Shown piece by piece: positions 43,641 to 52,462 of a DNA stretch of 64,000 nt; positions within the stretch are counted from its first letter, which is position 1; each line of letters starts with the position of its first letter. The stretch is from Candidatus Nitrospira nitrificans. Its GTDB lineage: Bacteria; Nitrospirota; Nitrospiria; Nitrospirales; Nitrospiraceae. The translations under genes and the position numbers were made by a program. The notes beneath the pieces are model-generated. The model did not search any database. It saw nothing but the letters and a program-made list of their open reading frames with translations, and was not told the DNA's origin. The DNA lies in contig NZ_CZPZ01000031.1 in NCBI RefSeq assembly GCF_001458775.1, positions 184,075 to 248,074 of the forward strand. The letters are read 5' to 3'.

Positions 43641-43736
43641 GACGCCCGACCCCTTCATTGCGGTGATGGGAGCCGTGGCGATACGATTTGGTAAGAAGAG
43701 GTCTTCGACTTGGAGCGGTGTGAACAACGTTGGCAG
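43641..43736 (-). pseudogene. 5' remnant of a second Old Yellow Enzyme gene
   Basis: On the minus strand 32 codons read LPTLFTPLQVEDLFLPNRIA and TAPITAMKGSG, clearly matching the N-terminus of the intact OYE at 42246-43316 (MPTLLTPLQVGALLLPNRIV). The ATG has become CTG and homology ends near 43641. The sequences differ enough to suggest an old paralogue or a separate acquisition, not a recent duplication. Confidence 0.75.
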
Positions 43737-43989
43737 TGGGTGTTACTTAGTACAGCAGGTGGCTGAACTCGAATTTACCGCGGAAAGTTGTCGGCGAATA
43801 TCGTCCAGTGTTTTCATCGTGCGTGCTGCGACTATCGCGAAAGTCTTGATTCAGTACAACATGATGGGATGAGGGCAGGTTGGATCGGCACGCAGTGTGA
43901 GTGCAGGCGAATCGCTGAGATCGTCAAACGTATGAAATGGTTGCCGTGAGAAATGAAATCTCGGACGTGGTACCTTATGAAGCGCTAGG

Positions 43990-44006
43990 GGTACAAGTCT
44001 TGTACC
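43990..44006. repeat. 17-bp perfect inverted repeat
   Basis: GGTACAAG-T-CTTGTACC, 15 nt beyond the end of the toxin gene. A related shorter palindrome, GGTACTTGTACC, lies at 32005-32016 upstream of the tRNA. Confidence 0.6.
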
Positions 44007-44021
44007 ATCGTTCAGACGCGG

Positions 44022-44315
44022 CTATACTCGGGTTTTTCGTCCAATCCGCTCCGCCAACTCCTCATACACAGATCGACGGTGACCCACAGCCATTAGCCGA
44101 ATGATTCGTTTCTTCTGATCAGCGCCATAGACGATGCGAAAGCGGCGAACGCGATATTTTCGCAACGCGTCGAGTTCCCGTTTGAGCGGCTCTCCACATT
44201 CGGGATTGGCGGCAATGGCACGGACAGCTGACTTGATCAGTTGCTTGAGGTCAGGATGGAGCGAACGGATTATGTCCACCACATGCGGAGGGATGTCCGG
44301 TCGGAAGGATGTCAC
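44022..44315 (-). CDS. RelE/ParE-type toxin
   Basis: A 97-residue toxin-like protein of the RelE/ParE superfamily: PHVVDIIRSLHPDLKQLIK, LDALRKYRVRRFRIVYGADQ and IIRLMAVGHRRSVYEEL. The Arg/Tyr/His pattern near the C-terminus (GHRRSVYEEL) fits ribosome-dependent mRNA interferases of this fold, but target and activity are inferred. It overlaps the antitoxin gene by 4 nt, the usual toxin-antitoxin layout. Confidence 0.87.
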   Translation of the reverse strand: MTSFRPDIPPHVVDIIRSLHPDLKQLIKSAVRAIAANPECGEPLKRELDALRKYRVRRFRIVYGADQKKRIIRLMAVGHRRSVYEELAERIGRKTRV

Positions 44316-44608
44316 GCCGTACGGCGTTTCTTGACGGGCGCGAGGGGCTCGCCGAACACATCCTCAAACGAGAGTCCTTTGCGCTTTATTTTGTAAAAGG
44401 CCCGACTCTCGGCAATCTGGTTCATGAGTCCCGGATCACTCAGGACGTCCAAGGTCTCTTTGAGACGGGTATATTCATCGATATTCATCAAAATGGCCGC
44501 CGGCCGGCCATTCTTCGTGACGATGACTTCCTCTTCACGCTCTTGCACTCCCGCCACGAGTTCAGGGAGGCGGGTTTTGACTTCCGATAACGACAAGGTT
44601 TTTACCAT
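44312..44608 (-). CDS. Phd/YefM-type antitoxin
   Basis: A 98-residue antitoxin. The N-terminal Phd/YefM DNA-binding domain reads LSLSEVKTRLPELVAGVQ and IVTKNGRPAAILMNIDEY; the C-terminal half is the flexible toxin-binding part. AGGA ~9 nt upstream of the ATG. It is expected to bind the palindrome upstream and repress its own operon. Confidence 0.88.
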   Translation of the reverse strand: MVKTLSLSEVKTRLPELVAGVQEREEEVIVTKNGRPAAILMNIDEYTRLKETLDVLSDPGLMNQIAESRAFYKIKRKGLSFEDVFGEPLAPVKKRRTA

Positions 44609-44631
44609 CGTGAACTTCCTAATATTAGAGG

Positions 44632-44643
44632 CCAGAATTCTGG
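44632..44643 (-). promoter_or_regulatory. Operator palindrome of the toxin-antitoxin operon
   Basis: CCAGAATTCTGG, a perfect 12-bp palindrome 23 nt upstream of the antitoxin ATG. A TAATAT -10-like stretch lies between it and the start, so a repressor bound here would cover the core promoter. Confidence 0.55.
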
Positions 44644-45004
44644 TCGTTATGATACATCGATTGGCGCCGTTACGTCAAATGAACTGGCCCGTGTGTGCTG
44701 CCATCCGTGCGCAGGAAAGGGTGAAATGTTTTGCCGCGCTGAGGTGCAAGGGATGGGCCGCCGAATTCGGGGGAGGCTGGGGGTGGTACACACATTGAAT
44801 GGAGCAATCAGAGATATCCCCAACTATTTGTTTCCTTCAGCAGGATGGCTAAAGCTTTGTTGCTACGCGTGCACCATACAAGATCCGACCCTACGATTTT
44901 CAGCGGGCAATTGGTGCCTATTCGTTGGCTTAGACAGAGGCGGACAAGCTGCCGTGAGGGGATTATACAGTCTGTCCAAACATTGTTAGAGGGTATGAAA
45001 CGCA
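44644..45004. other. Gene-poor stretch upstream of the TA operon
   Basis: No convincing gene. The one long frame (44693-44989, +) is cysteine-rich and matches nothing known, so it is left out as a gene. Confidence 0.4.
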
Positions 45005-45290
45005 GTGGATGACCTAACGAAAATTCTTATTACCTCATCCGCCACCGTTCTGGGTACATGATTGTTTTTGTGACGAGCCAACTCCTTGGCAAATTAGTCA
45101 TCGAGCCTATTCACGATCTAAAGAAGTTATTGGAGGAGATTCGCTACGCAGTGGTATTTCATGCTCAGGCGATTCTCACGCCTGTGGGGGACCGAGCTGG
45201 TGAAGATGATGCCGCGAAAGTACTGCGTAAGCTCTCCTGCGATCTACGATCTAAGATTGGGGCGATCCCTTTCTACGGCACCTGGATGGA
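45005..45290 (+). pseudogene. 5' part of a frameshifted small membrane-type protein gene
   Basis: From a GTG at 45005 the frame reads VDDLTKILITSSATVLGT up to a TGA at 45059-45061. One frame over, from 45058, it continues IVFVTSQLLGKLVIEPIHDL and VLRKLSCDLRSKIGAIPFYG. Together they look like one small protein with an N-terminal membrane segment, of a type known from other bacteria but without a known function. Homology fades near 45290, where another gene remnant begins in a third frame. Confidence 0.45.
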
Positions 45291-45548
45291 GTGGGTTGGT
45301 ATGCATGCAGGCTCGGTGATTACTGCAATTCACGCAAGATTCCAATACTCAACGGACTCATTATCAGCAGCACCGACTGCATTCCAAGCGAGGGCTTCGC
45401 GTGGTACCAGGAGACTTACCAAAAGAGCTGGGGGGAAATTGTGAGCGAGTGCTGGCGCTATTTCCATCTTACTAGTTCAAGAACAAAGCAGTCTGAGCAC
45501 TTCTCCGGCCGAGATAAGGACATTGAGGCATTCTTGAACGAGGAGTGA
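45282..45548 (+). pseudogene. 3' remnant of an unrelated gene fused by rearrangement
   Basis: The frame reads LDGVGWYACRLGDYCNSRKI, then PILNGLIISSTDCIPSEGFA and ends KDIEAFLNEE at 45548. It is protein-like in composition but has no start of its own, and it lies in a different frame from the remnant before it. The join at ~45282-45290 looks like a deletion or rearrangement point. Confidence 0.4.
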
Positions 45549-45944
45549 GATAGAGCGCCAGTGATGCCAAACCTCCGTTTAGCTCGGTCAAAGGTCGGGG
45601 CAAGTCTTGTTTTGTGCATTCTGTTGAGTGCGTCATGAGCCTCACGGCTCACCTGCTGGTCTTTGTTAGTCGTTATACCTGATGGACCGGTTCGCGGAAA
45701 AGGTTGACGGCTTCAGGAGTGTGCGGATGGAGGCAAGGAGTTGAGATGCCGTGGCCAGGATGACACCCAGTAATTCTGTCGCTGAGCGTCAATTGCCCAG
45801 TTGGCGTTCCCGCCGGCGATCAAAAGGTCTGCGCTCTGCAGAGAATATATGCTTCCGTGAGATAGCCGCTTCGTAACGTCAAGAACGCGCTTCCCGTCTC
45901 CTACATCAGCGCGCGCATGGATAATCAATGCATGTCGGGGATGG
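45549..45944. other. Gene-poor stretch beside an IS remnant
   Basis: Only the chimeric minus-strand frame 45713-46000 runs through it; its part beyond the transposase start (HALIIHARADVGDGKRVLDV and onward) resembles no family I know. Nothing else is recognised. Confidence 0.35.
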
Positions 45945-46000
45945 TGGAGTAAATCCTTGATTCGTTCCCATTGGTCATTTCTGAGTAGTGTGCGAGGCAT
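45945..46000 (-). mobile_element. IS5-type transposase remnant (first ~18 codons)
   Basis: From the ATG at 46000 (GGAGGA upstream) the frame reads MPRTLLRNDQWERIKDLL, the usual opening of IS5/IS427-group transposases, then abruptly changes to unrelated sequence at ~45945. The frame stays open to 45713, making a chimeric 95-codon frame. No terminal inverted repeats or target duplication could be identified, so only a fragment of the element remains. Confidence 0.65.
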
Positions 46001-46084
46001 CGTGTCTGGTTCCTCCTGAAAAAAACAGACTGTACTGAAGTTCCTCAATTGTGTACAGACCCTAGCAGCTTTAGAGTTCACACG

Positions 46085-46594
46085 CTAGAGAGTCTTCGCA
46101 TACACCACCAATTGATCCAGCACCGTCCCCCAACCTTCGTGGAATCCCATTTTCTCATGCTGTTTCTGACCTGCTTCGTCTCTGTGGATCGTGAGCGCCG
46201 TGTACTTGGTTCCCTTCTGATGCCGTTGAAGGAGCAGAATGGCCGTAAAGAAGAATGAGTCGCAGGTGGTCTCAGCCTCGGCGGGTAGAGGAGCCGGCCG
46301 ATAGCCCGGCAGCAACGCGTTCGTCCAGACCAGCTTTTCGTTCGTGACGATCTCGAGATAACAGCCGATGTGGGGAAACTCCTGACCGTCCGGTGAACGC
46401 ATGACTGTCCGAAATATCCCGCCCGGACGCAGGTCGATTTCGCAGTCGACTGTTTTCCATGGAGCGGGAGTGAACCAGGGTTTAAGGTGTTCCGGCGAGG
46501 TCCATGCCTTCCAGATCAACTCCGGCGGAACATCGACGAGGCGTTCAAGAACCAAATCGAGTCGAGGGTCTGGCTGATGTCGCAATATCGTCAT
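46085..46594 (-). CDS. SRPBCC (AHSA1-type) domain protein
   Basis: A 169-residue START-like domain protein: [33 protein letters not shown], then [11 protein letters not shown] and the C-terminal [20 protein letters not shown]. The fold has a hydrophobic cavity for a small ligand; ligand and role are unknown. It overlaps the ArsR-type gene by 4 nt and is almost certainly controlled by it. ArsR-SRPBCC pairs are widespread. Confidence 0.9.
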   Translation of the reverse strand: MTILRHQPDPRLDLVLERLVDVPPELIWKAWTSPEHLKPWFTPAPWKTVDCEIDLRPGGIFRTVMRSPDGQEFPHIGCYLEIVTNEKLVWTNALLPGYRPAPLPAEAETTCDSFFFTAILLLQRHQKGTKYTALTIHRDEAGQKQHEKMGFHEGWGTVLDQLVVYAKTL

Positions 46595-46929
46595 CGGCTG
46601 GTCTCCTTCATTTTATTCAGGTAGTCGTCGAGCTGATCGAGACGGGCTTCCCAGATCGCCCGATGCTTGGCCATCCACTGTTCTGCTGCTTTCAGCGCTT
46701 TCGGTTCAAGCTGATAGGTTCGTACACGGCCGGCTTTGTTGGAGCGCGCCAAACCACACTCCTCCAGCACGTTCAGGTGTTGCATGAACGACGGCAGTGC
46801 CATGTCGAAGAGCGCCGCCAATTCGCTGACGGGAGCGGGCTTCTTGCTCAGCCGTTCGAGCACGGCTCGCCTGGTGGGGTCTCCCAACGCGCAAAAGACA
46901 TCATCGAGTTGTATGGATTGGTTAGGCAT
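46591..46929 (-). CDS. ArsR-family transcriptional repressor
   Basis: A 112-residue winged-helix regulator: [40 protein letters not shown] and [20 protein letters not shown]. No metal-binding Cys cluster is present, as in the SRPBCC-associated subgroup. The ATG at 46929 lies inside a perfect 20-bp palindrome and just where transcription should start from the promoter upstream, so it is probably translated without a leader. An ATG at 46941 would overlap the -10 box. Confidence 0.88.
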   Translation of the reverse strand: MPNQSIQLDDVFCALGDPTRRAVLERLSKKPAPVSELAALFDMALPSFMQHLNVLEECGLARSNKAGRVRTYQLEPKALKAAEQWMAKHRAIWEARLDQLDDYLNKMKETSR

Positions 46930-46974
46930 ATGCCTAACCATACATCAGATGAACACTTAGGTCAATGCCTAACT
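46920..46974 (-). promoter_or_regulatory. Two ArsR-type operators and a sigma70 promoter
   Basis: GGTTAGGCATATGCCTAACC (46920-46939) is a perfect 20-bp palindrome over the arsR start. A second, imperfect copy with TTAGG(T)CAATGCCTAA lies at 46957-46972. On the minus strand TTGACC (46965-46960), 17 nt and TATGGT (46942-46937) form a promoter: the -35 lies in the distal operator and the start site in the proximal one. Confidence 0.7.
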
Positions 46975-47112
46975 GTAAGAGGGGCCCATGCTTTCCATCT
47001 GGACCGCCTCTCGAATGATGACCTGATCAGTCAGTTGACGTACAAGCTGCGGAGGCCCGAGAAGCTTCCCCGGCGGACCATGTTTTTTGTTGTGGGGAGT
47101 TCGGATGAGGAG

Positions 47113-47556
47113 TTATTGCGCTCTGAACTTCTCGACCAGCTGACGGAGTCGTTTTCGCTGAACCGGCCGCAGATTCAGGAACTCCACGCCGAAGACCTGT
47201 CCTCGGACCCACCGAACGACGGCATGGTCGATATGCATTCGCCAATTATAGTTGGGGGAAAAGATCCACAGGTCGAGGCTCATGTCGATCCGGACGGTGG
47301 TCTCGGACTCGGCCGCGCAGCCCGTGCTGGACAGATCGAGGAGTGTCGCATCAGCCTCGACCAGTTCGGTGCTCGAAAAGAACAGGCGGCAATCCAACGG
47401 AATACGAGGAGAGGTTCGTAATTCCTTTTTGTCGGTTCGATCATCGCCGCGCATGAGGCGTCCCCGCAAGATGTCGACTTCCTGTAAATGAATCACCTCA
47501 GGCGGTTTCCCGCTATTGATTTCGCCTTTCTTACGCATCGGCTTGGCCTGCTCCAT
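47113..47556 (-). CDS. PilZ-domain protein
   Basis: About 147 residues with a C-terminal PilZ domain: LRTSPRIPLDCRLFF carries the RxxxR c-di-GMP motif in the form R-T-S-P-R, and LLDLSSTGCAAE the (D/N)xSxxG motif. The N-terminal ~50 residues are basic and unstructured. It probably senses c-di-GMP; the target is unknown. The ATG at 47556 is uncertain, 47604 being an alternative. It is divergent from recA. Confidence 0.82.
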   Translation of the reverse strand: MEQAKPMRKKGEINSGKPPEVIHLQEVDILRGRLMRGDDRTDKKELRTSPRIPLDCRLFFSSTELVEADATLLDLSSTGCAAESETTVRIDMSLDLWIFSPNYNWRMHIDHAVVRWVRGQVFGVEFLNLRPVQRKRLRQLVEKFRAQ

Positions 47557-47658
47557 GAGGCGTGTCTCACTCCTCTTCGGTGAGATGAGGCTAGGTTTTA
47601 CCACATGGCTTGGGTATAATCGGCTGGATTTCTTCCTCTCATCTTGTAGGAGATTCGT

Positions 47659-48741
<1,083 letters not shown>

Positions 48742-48751
48742 CGGCCGGCGA

Positions 48752-49246
48752 GTGGCCGGGCGTGATCAGGGCGGGCAGTCCCCGTCAGACGGGTGGATGC
48801 GGCTCGCCATGCGGTTTCTTGCCCGTCGTGATCGTACGGTGGCGCAAGTCGAACAATTTCTCCGATCCAAAGGAGCCCTGCCCGCTCAGATTCGGATCAT
48901 GATCCGTCGATTGTCCGATCTCCGATATCTCAACGATCATGCCTATGCCCAACGATGGATGGAGCGGAGGCTGGTCTCTCGGCCGATGGGACAGGCGCGG
49001 ATCAAGGCGGAGTTGCAGGCCAAGGGAATTGCCGAGACGGTGGCGGATCGGGTGATCGCCGACGCGTTCCGCGAGGTGGGTGAAGAACGAATGGCTCGTC
49101 GAGCGCTGAACGCCAGGCAGCGCCATGGCGGCCGGTTGACGCCGTCGCAATCGGTGCGTTTCCTGCGCCAACGAGGGTTCGATGAAGAGGCGATCGATCG
49201 TATTGTGCCGGAAGGTCGCATCAGCGATGAAGGAATGGACGCATGA
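48752..49246 (+). CDS. recX: Regulatory protein RecX
   Basis: About 164 residues, three-helix RecX repeats that inhibit RecA filaments: MRLAMRFLARRDRTVAQVEQ, then LSDLRYLNDHAYAQRWMERR and a C-terminal QSVRFLRQRGFDEEAIDRI. The GTG at 48752 gives a normal N-terminus; ATG 48797 is an alternative, and the frame runs back into recA without homology. Its stop overlaps alaS by 4 nt. Confidence 0.88.
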   Translation: MAGRDQGGQSPSDGWMRLAMRFLARRDRTVAQVEQFLRSKGALPAQIRIMIRRLSDLRYLNDHAYAQRWMERRLVSRPMGQARIKAELQAKGIAETVADRVIADAFREVGEERMARRALNARQRHGGRLTPSQSVRFLRQRGFDEEAIDRIVPEGRISDEGMDA

Positions 49247-51876
49247 CTCAGACTGCGCAGGAACTTAGGCAATCGTTCATCCGGTATTTCGAACAGCACG
49301 GCCATCAGGCGGTGCCCAGCTCGGGCTTGATTCCCCAGGCGGATCCGACTCTGCTCTTCACCAACGCCGGCATGAATCAATTCAAGCGGGTCTTCCTAGG
49401 AGAAGAGCTCCGCCCCTATACACGCGCCGTATCCGTGCAGAAGTGCCTGCGCGCCGGCGGGAAACACAATGATCTCGAAAATGTCGGGTACACGAGGCGG
49501 CACCACACATTCTTCGAGATGCTCGGCAACTTCTCGTTCGGCGATTATTTCAAAGACGATGCCATCAGATTCGGATGGGAGTTTCTGACGCAGACGGTCG
49601 GGCTGCAGAAGGACCGGATGTGGGTGACGATCTTCCGCGAAGACGACGACGCGGAGAAACTTTGGAAGAAGATCGGCGTCGCGCCGTCACGCATCGTTCG
49701 GTGCGGTGAACAAGACAACTTCTGGCAAATGGCGGACACGGGGCCTTGCGGCCCCTGCTCGGAACTTCACGTCGATCAGGGTCCGTCCGTACCCGGCGAT
49801 GACCGGCCGAACGGTGAGGGCGACCGGGTGATCGAGATTTGGAATCTCGTCTTCATGCAGTACAACCGTGACGCCTCCGGGACCCTCCACCCGCTGCCGA
49901 AGCCGAGTATCGACACGGGGATGGGGCTCGAGCGGTTAGTCGCCGTGGCCCAGGGTGTCTTCAGCAATTACGACAGCGATCTCTTTACGCCGCTGCTGGC
50001 GGCGATCGCCGGTCGGGCCGGCATCGAGTACGGCAAGCAGGATTCCTCCGACCGTTCGATGCGCGTGATAGCGGACCATCTGCGCGCCATCACGTTTTTG
50101 ATGACGGACGGCGTCCTGCCGTCGAATGAGGGACGGGGGTATGTGTTGCGGCGGATTCTGCGCCGCGCGGCGCGCCATGGCCGGCTGCTCGGCATTGTCG
50201 AGCCGTTCCTGCACGAACTCAGCGCAACGGTCGTGGACCAGATGGCCGCCACCTATTCGGAAGTGCGCGCGGCATCCGGCACGATCGCCGAAGCGACGAG
50301 AGGCGAAGAGGAGCGGTTTATCGCGACGCTCGACCAGGGGTTGCCGATTTTGAACGAGATGATCGAGCGGGCGAAGGCGGCGAGACACAGGGTCTTGTCG
50401 GGGGGCGACGTTTTCAAACTCTATGACACCTACGGGTTCCCCATGGACCTGATCACCGAAGCCTGCCGGGAACAGGATATGACGGTCGATGAACCTGGTT
50501 TTGATTCGGCGATCGAAGAGCAGCGGACTCGCGCGCGCAAGACCGGCGGATTCGAGCAGGAAACAGCCAGACCGGCCGTCGCGGAACTTGCCGGGCGGAT
50601 CGGCGCGACGACCTTCGTCGGCTATGAGTATCTGGAAAGCGACGGCGTCTTGCGGGCGATTCTGAAAGGCGAGCAACTGGCGAAGGAAGCGGTCGAAGGG
50701 GAGCCGGTCGAACTGGCGATGGATGTCACGCCCTTCTATGCGGAGGGCGGTGGGCAGGTCGGAGATCAGGGAACCTTGACCGGTCCTGAAGGGGTGGTCG
50801 ACATCAAGGAGACGACGAGACCGGCGCCGACGGTCGTCTTGCACAAGGGAACGGTCCGCAAGGGGTGCATCCGAGAGGGCGAGCGCCTGCATATGACGGT
50901 GAATGCGTCCACGCGTCTGGACGCCGCGCGCAATCACACGGCGACGCATCTCGTCCATGCGGCCCTGCGCGATTTGCTCGGGCCGCATGTGAAGCAGTAT
51001 GGATCGCTGGTGGGACCCAACCGTCTTCGGTTTGACTTTGCCCATTTTCGACCCCTGTCGTCCCGCGACATCGACGATATCGAATCGACGGTGAATGAAG
51101 AAATCCGCAAGAATGAGACCGTGCGCACCGAAGTGATGAGCATCCAGGATGCCGTGGCGAACGGCGCCCTGGCGTTTTTCGGCGACAAATACGGCGACCA
51201 GGTGCGCGTCGTGAGCGTGGAGTCGTTCAGTAAGGAACTGTGCGGCGGTACCCATTGCCGGCAGACCGGTGACATCGGACTCTTCCGCATCGTCTCGGAA
51301 GGGGGCGTGGCGGCCGGTGTGCGCCGGATCGAAGCGCAGACGGGCAGCGGCGCGTATCTCCTCATGAAGAAACTTGAAGCCGATGTTCGCGAGCTGTCGG
51401 ATCTATTGAAGACAGGGCAGTCCGATCTGGTCGTCAAGACCCGCAAGCTGATCACGCAACTCAAGGATAAGGAGCGTGAGCTGGAAGAGCTGAAATTGAA
51501 AATGGCCGCCGGCGCTGCGGTGGCCTCGACCGCCAGGACGGTCGCCGGGGTGGCGGTCCACACGCAACGGACGGATGGCCTGGATGTGAACGGCATGCGG
51601 GCGCTGGCGGATCAGCTCCGGGACAAATTGAAGAGCGGTGTCATCGCGCTCGGCGCGGCGACCGGCGACGATAAAGTCTCGTTGCTGGTTGTCGTGACGA
51701 AAGACTTGATCGGCAGGCTCAAAGCCGGCGAGCTCATCAAAGTCATGGCGGCTGAGGTGGGGGGAACCGGGGGCGGACGACCGGAGATGGCTCAGGCAGG
51801 GGGGAAGGATCCGGGCAAGCTCGACGCCGCGTTGGAAAAGGTTTTTGGTCTGGTTGAAACCACTCTCCGGCGGTAG
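49243..51876 (+). CDS. alaS: Alanyl-tRNA synthetase
   Basis: An 877-residue class II synthetase with all parts: catalytic domain (LRQSFIRYFEQHGH, TLLFTNAGMNQFK), the editing domain with HTATHLVHAALR and CGGTHC for the zinc-bound site, and a C-Ala tail with a Lys/Glu-rich coiled coil. It charges tRNA-Ala and clears Ser/Gly errors. recX-alaS-ruvX-mltG are overlapping or tightly spaced and form one operon with recA. Confidence 0.97.
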   Translation: MTQTAQELRQSFIRYFEQHGHQAVPSSGLIPQADPTLLFTNAGMNQFKRVFLGEELRPYTRAVSVQKCLRAGGKHNDLENVGYTRRHHTFFEMLGNFSFGDYFKDDAIRFGWEFLTQTVGLQKDRMWVTIFREDDDAEKLWKKIGVAPSRIVRCGEQDNFWQMADTGPCGPCSELHVDQGPSVPGDDRPNGEGDRVIEIWNLVFMQYNRDASGTLHPLPKPSIDTGMGLERLVAVAQGVFSNYDSDLFTPLLAAIAGRAGIEYGKQDSSDRSMRVIADHLRAITFLMTDGVLPSNEGRGYVLRRILRRAARHGRLLGIVEPFLHELSATVVDQMAATYSEVRAASGTIAEATRGEEERFIATLDQGLPILNEMIERAKAARHRVLSGGDVFKLYDTYGFPMDLITEACREQDMTVDEPGFDSAIEEQRTRARKTGGFEQETARPAVAELAGRIGATTFVGYEYLESDGVLRAILKGEQLAKEAVEGEPVELAMDVTPFYAEGGGQVGDQGTLTGPEGVVDIKETTRPAPTVVLHKGTVRKGCIREGERLHMTVNASTRLDAARNHTATHLVHAALRDLLGPHVKQYGSLVGPNRLRFDFAHFRPLSSRDIDDIESTVNEEIRKNETVRTEVMSIQDAVANGALAFFGDKYGDQVRVVSVESFSKELCGGTHCRQTGDIGLFRIVSEGGVAAGVRRIEAQTGSGAYLLMKKLEADVRELSDLLKTGQSDLVVKTRKLITQLKDKERELEELKLKMAAGAAVASTARTVAGVAVHTQRTDGLDVNGMRALADQLRDKLKSGVIALGAATGDDKVSLLVVVTKDLIGRLKAGELIKVMAAEVGGTGGGRPEMAQAGGKDPGKLDAALEKVFGLVETTLRR

Positions 51877-51880
51877 AATC

Positions 51881-52462
51881 ATGCCTAGCCGCATTCTTGC
51901 GCTCGATTACGGCACCAAACGGATCGGCGTCGCGCTCAGCGACGAATTAGGCTGGACGGCGCAGCCGCTGGAAACCATTGAGCGTCGAACGCTGGTCCGC
52001 GATATCGCCCACATCGAACAGTTGGTGCAGGGACATGAGGTTAAAGAAGTATTGATCGGGCTTCCGTTGCGGCTCGACGGCGAAGAAGGGCCGGCGGTAC
52101 AGGCGGTTCACGAGTTCATCGCCCATTTGGGAGAGGCACTATCGGTTCCGATCGTCACGTGGGACGAACGGATGACGACGAGGTCGGCGGAAGACCTCTT
52201 GATCGCCGCCGATGTCAGCCGCAGGAAGCGCAAAGGAGTGGTCGATCGTGTGGCCGCCGCGATTTTGCTCCAGAGCTACCTTGAGTCTCAGACTTCGTCG
52301 GGGACTCGCGACGGTCACACGTGTTCGGAGGAGAAGGTAGAAGAGTGGGGGGAGTCTCTCCAAGACAGTCCGACCTATGACGCTTCGTCTCATCCTCATC
52401 GTGGTCCTCGTGATCGTCGTACTCGCCGGGCTGGTCGGGTATCAGATGATCCGATGGGCTGA
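51881..52462 (+). CDS. ruvX: Holliday junction resolvase-like RuvX/YqgF
   Basis: A 193-residue RNase H-fold protein; in E. coli it is linked to pre-16S rRNA 5' maturation. ILALDYGTKRIGVALSDE carries the first Asp, LIGLPLRLDGEEGPAVQ and TWDERMTTRSAED follow, and KGVVDRVAAAILLQSYL holds the last catalytic Asp. The last ~55 residues are extra, charged and overlap mltG by 86 nt in another frame, so they may be a by-product of a lost stop codon. Confidence 0.92.
   Translation: MPSRILALDYGTKRIGVALSDELGWTAQPLETIERRTLVRDIAHIEQLVQGHEVKEVLIGLPLRLDGEEGPAVQAVHEFIAHLGEALSVPIVTWDERMTTRSAEDLLIAADVSRRKRKGVVDRVAAAILLQSYLESQTSSGTRDGHTCSEEKVEEWGESLQDSPTYDASSHPHRGPRDRRTRRAGRVSDDPMG

Larger units (their letters stand above)
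43317..44021. other. 705-nt gene-poor stretch with an OYE gene remnant
   Basis: Apart from the remnant at 43641-43736 and the palindrome at 43990-44006, no gene, RNA or terminator is recognised here. Short frames are not protein-like. Confidence 0.5.

Noticed and set aside
44693..44989. 98-codon + strand frame as a gene
   Set aside because: Cys/Trp-rich random-looking translation, no SD, no relative known.
45600..45690. Possible integron attC site (GTTAGTC)
   Set aside because: The core does not fit the GTTRRRY consensus and no matching inverse core or folded arms could be found.
46504..47421. 305-codon + strand frame
   Set aside because: Antisense to the SRPBCC, ArsR and PilZ genes, all of which have recognisable domains.
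49936..51255. 439-codon open frame on the minus strand
   Set aside because: Fully antisense to alaS, basic low-complexity translation without a known domain; a shadow caused by high GC and codon bias.
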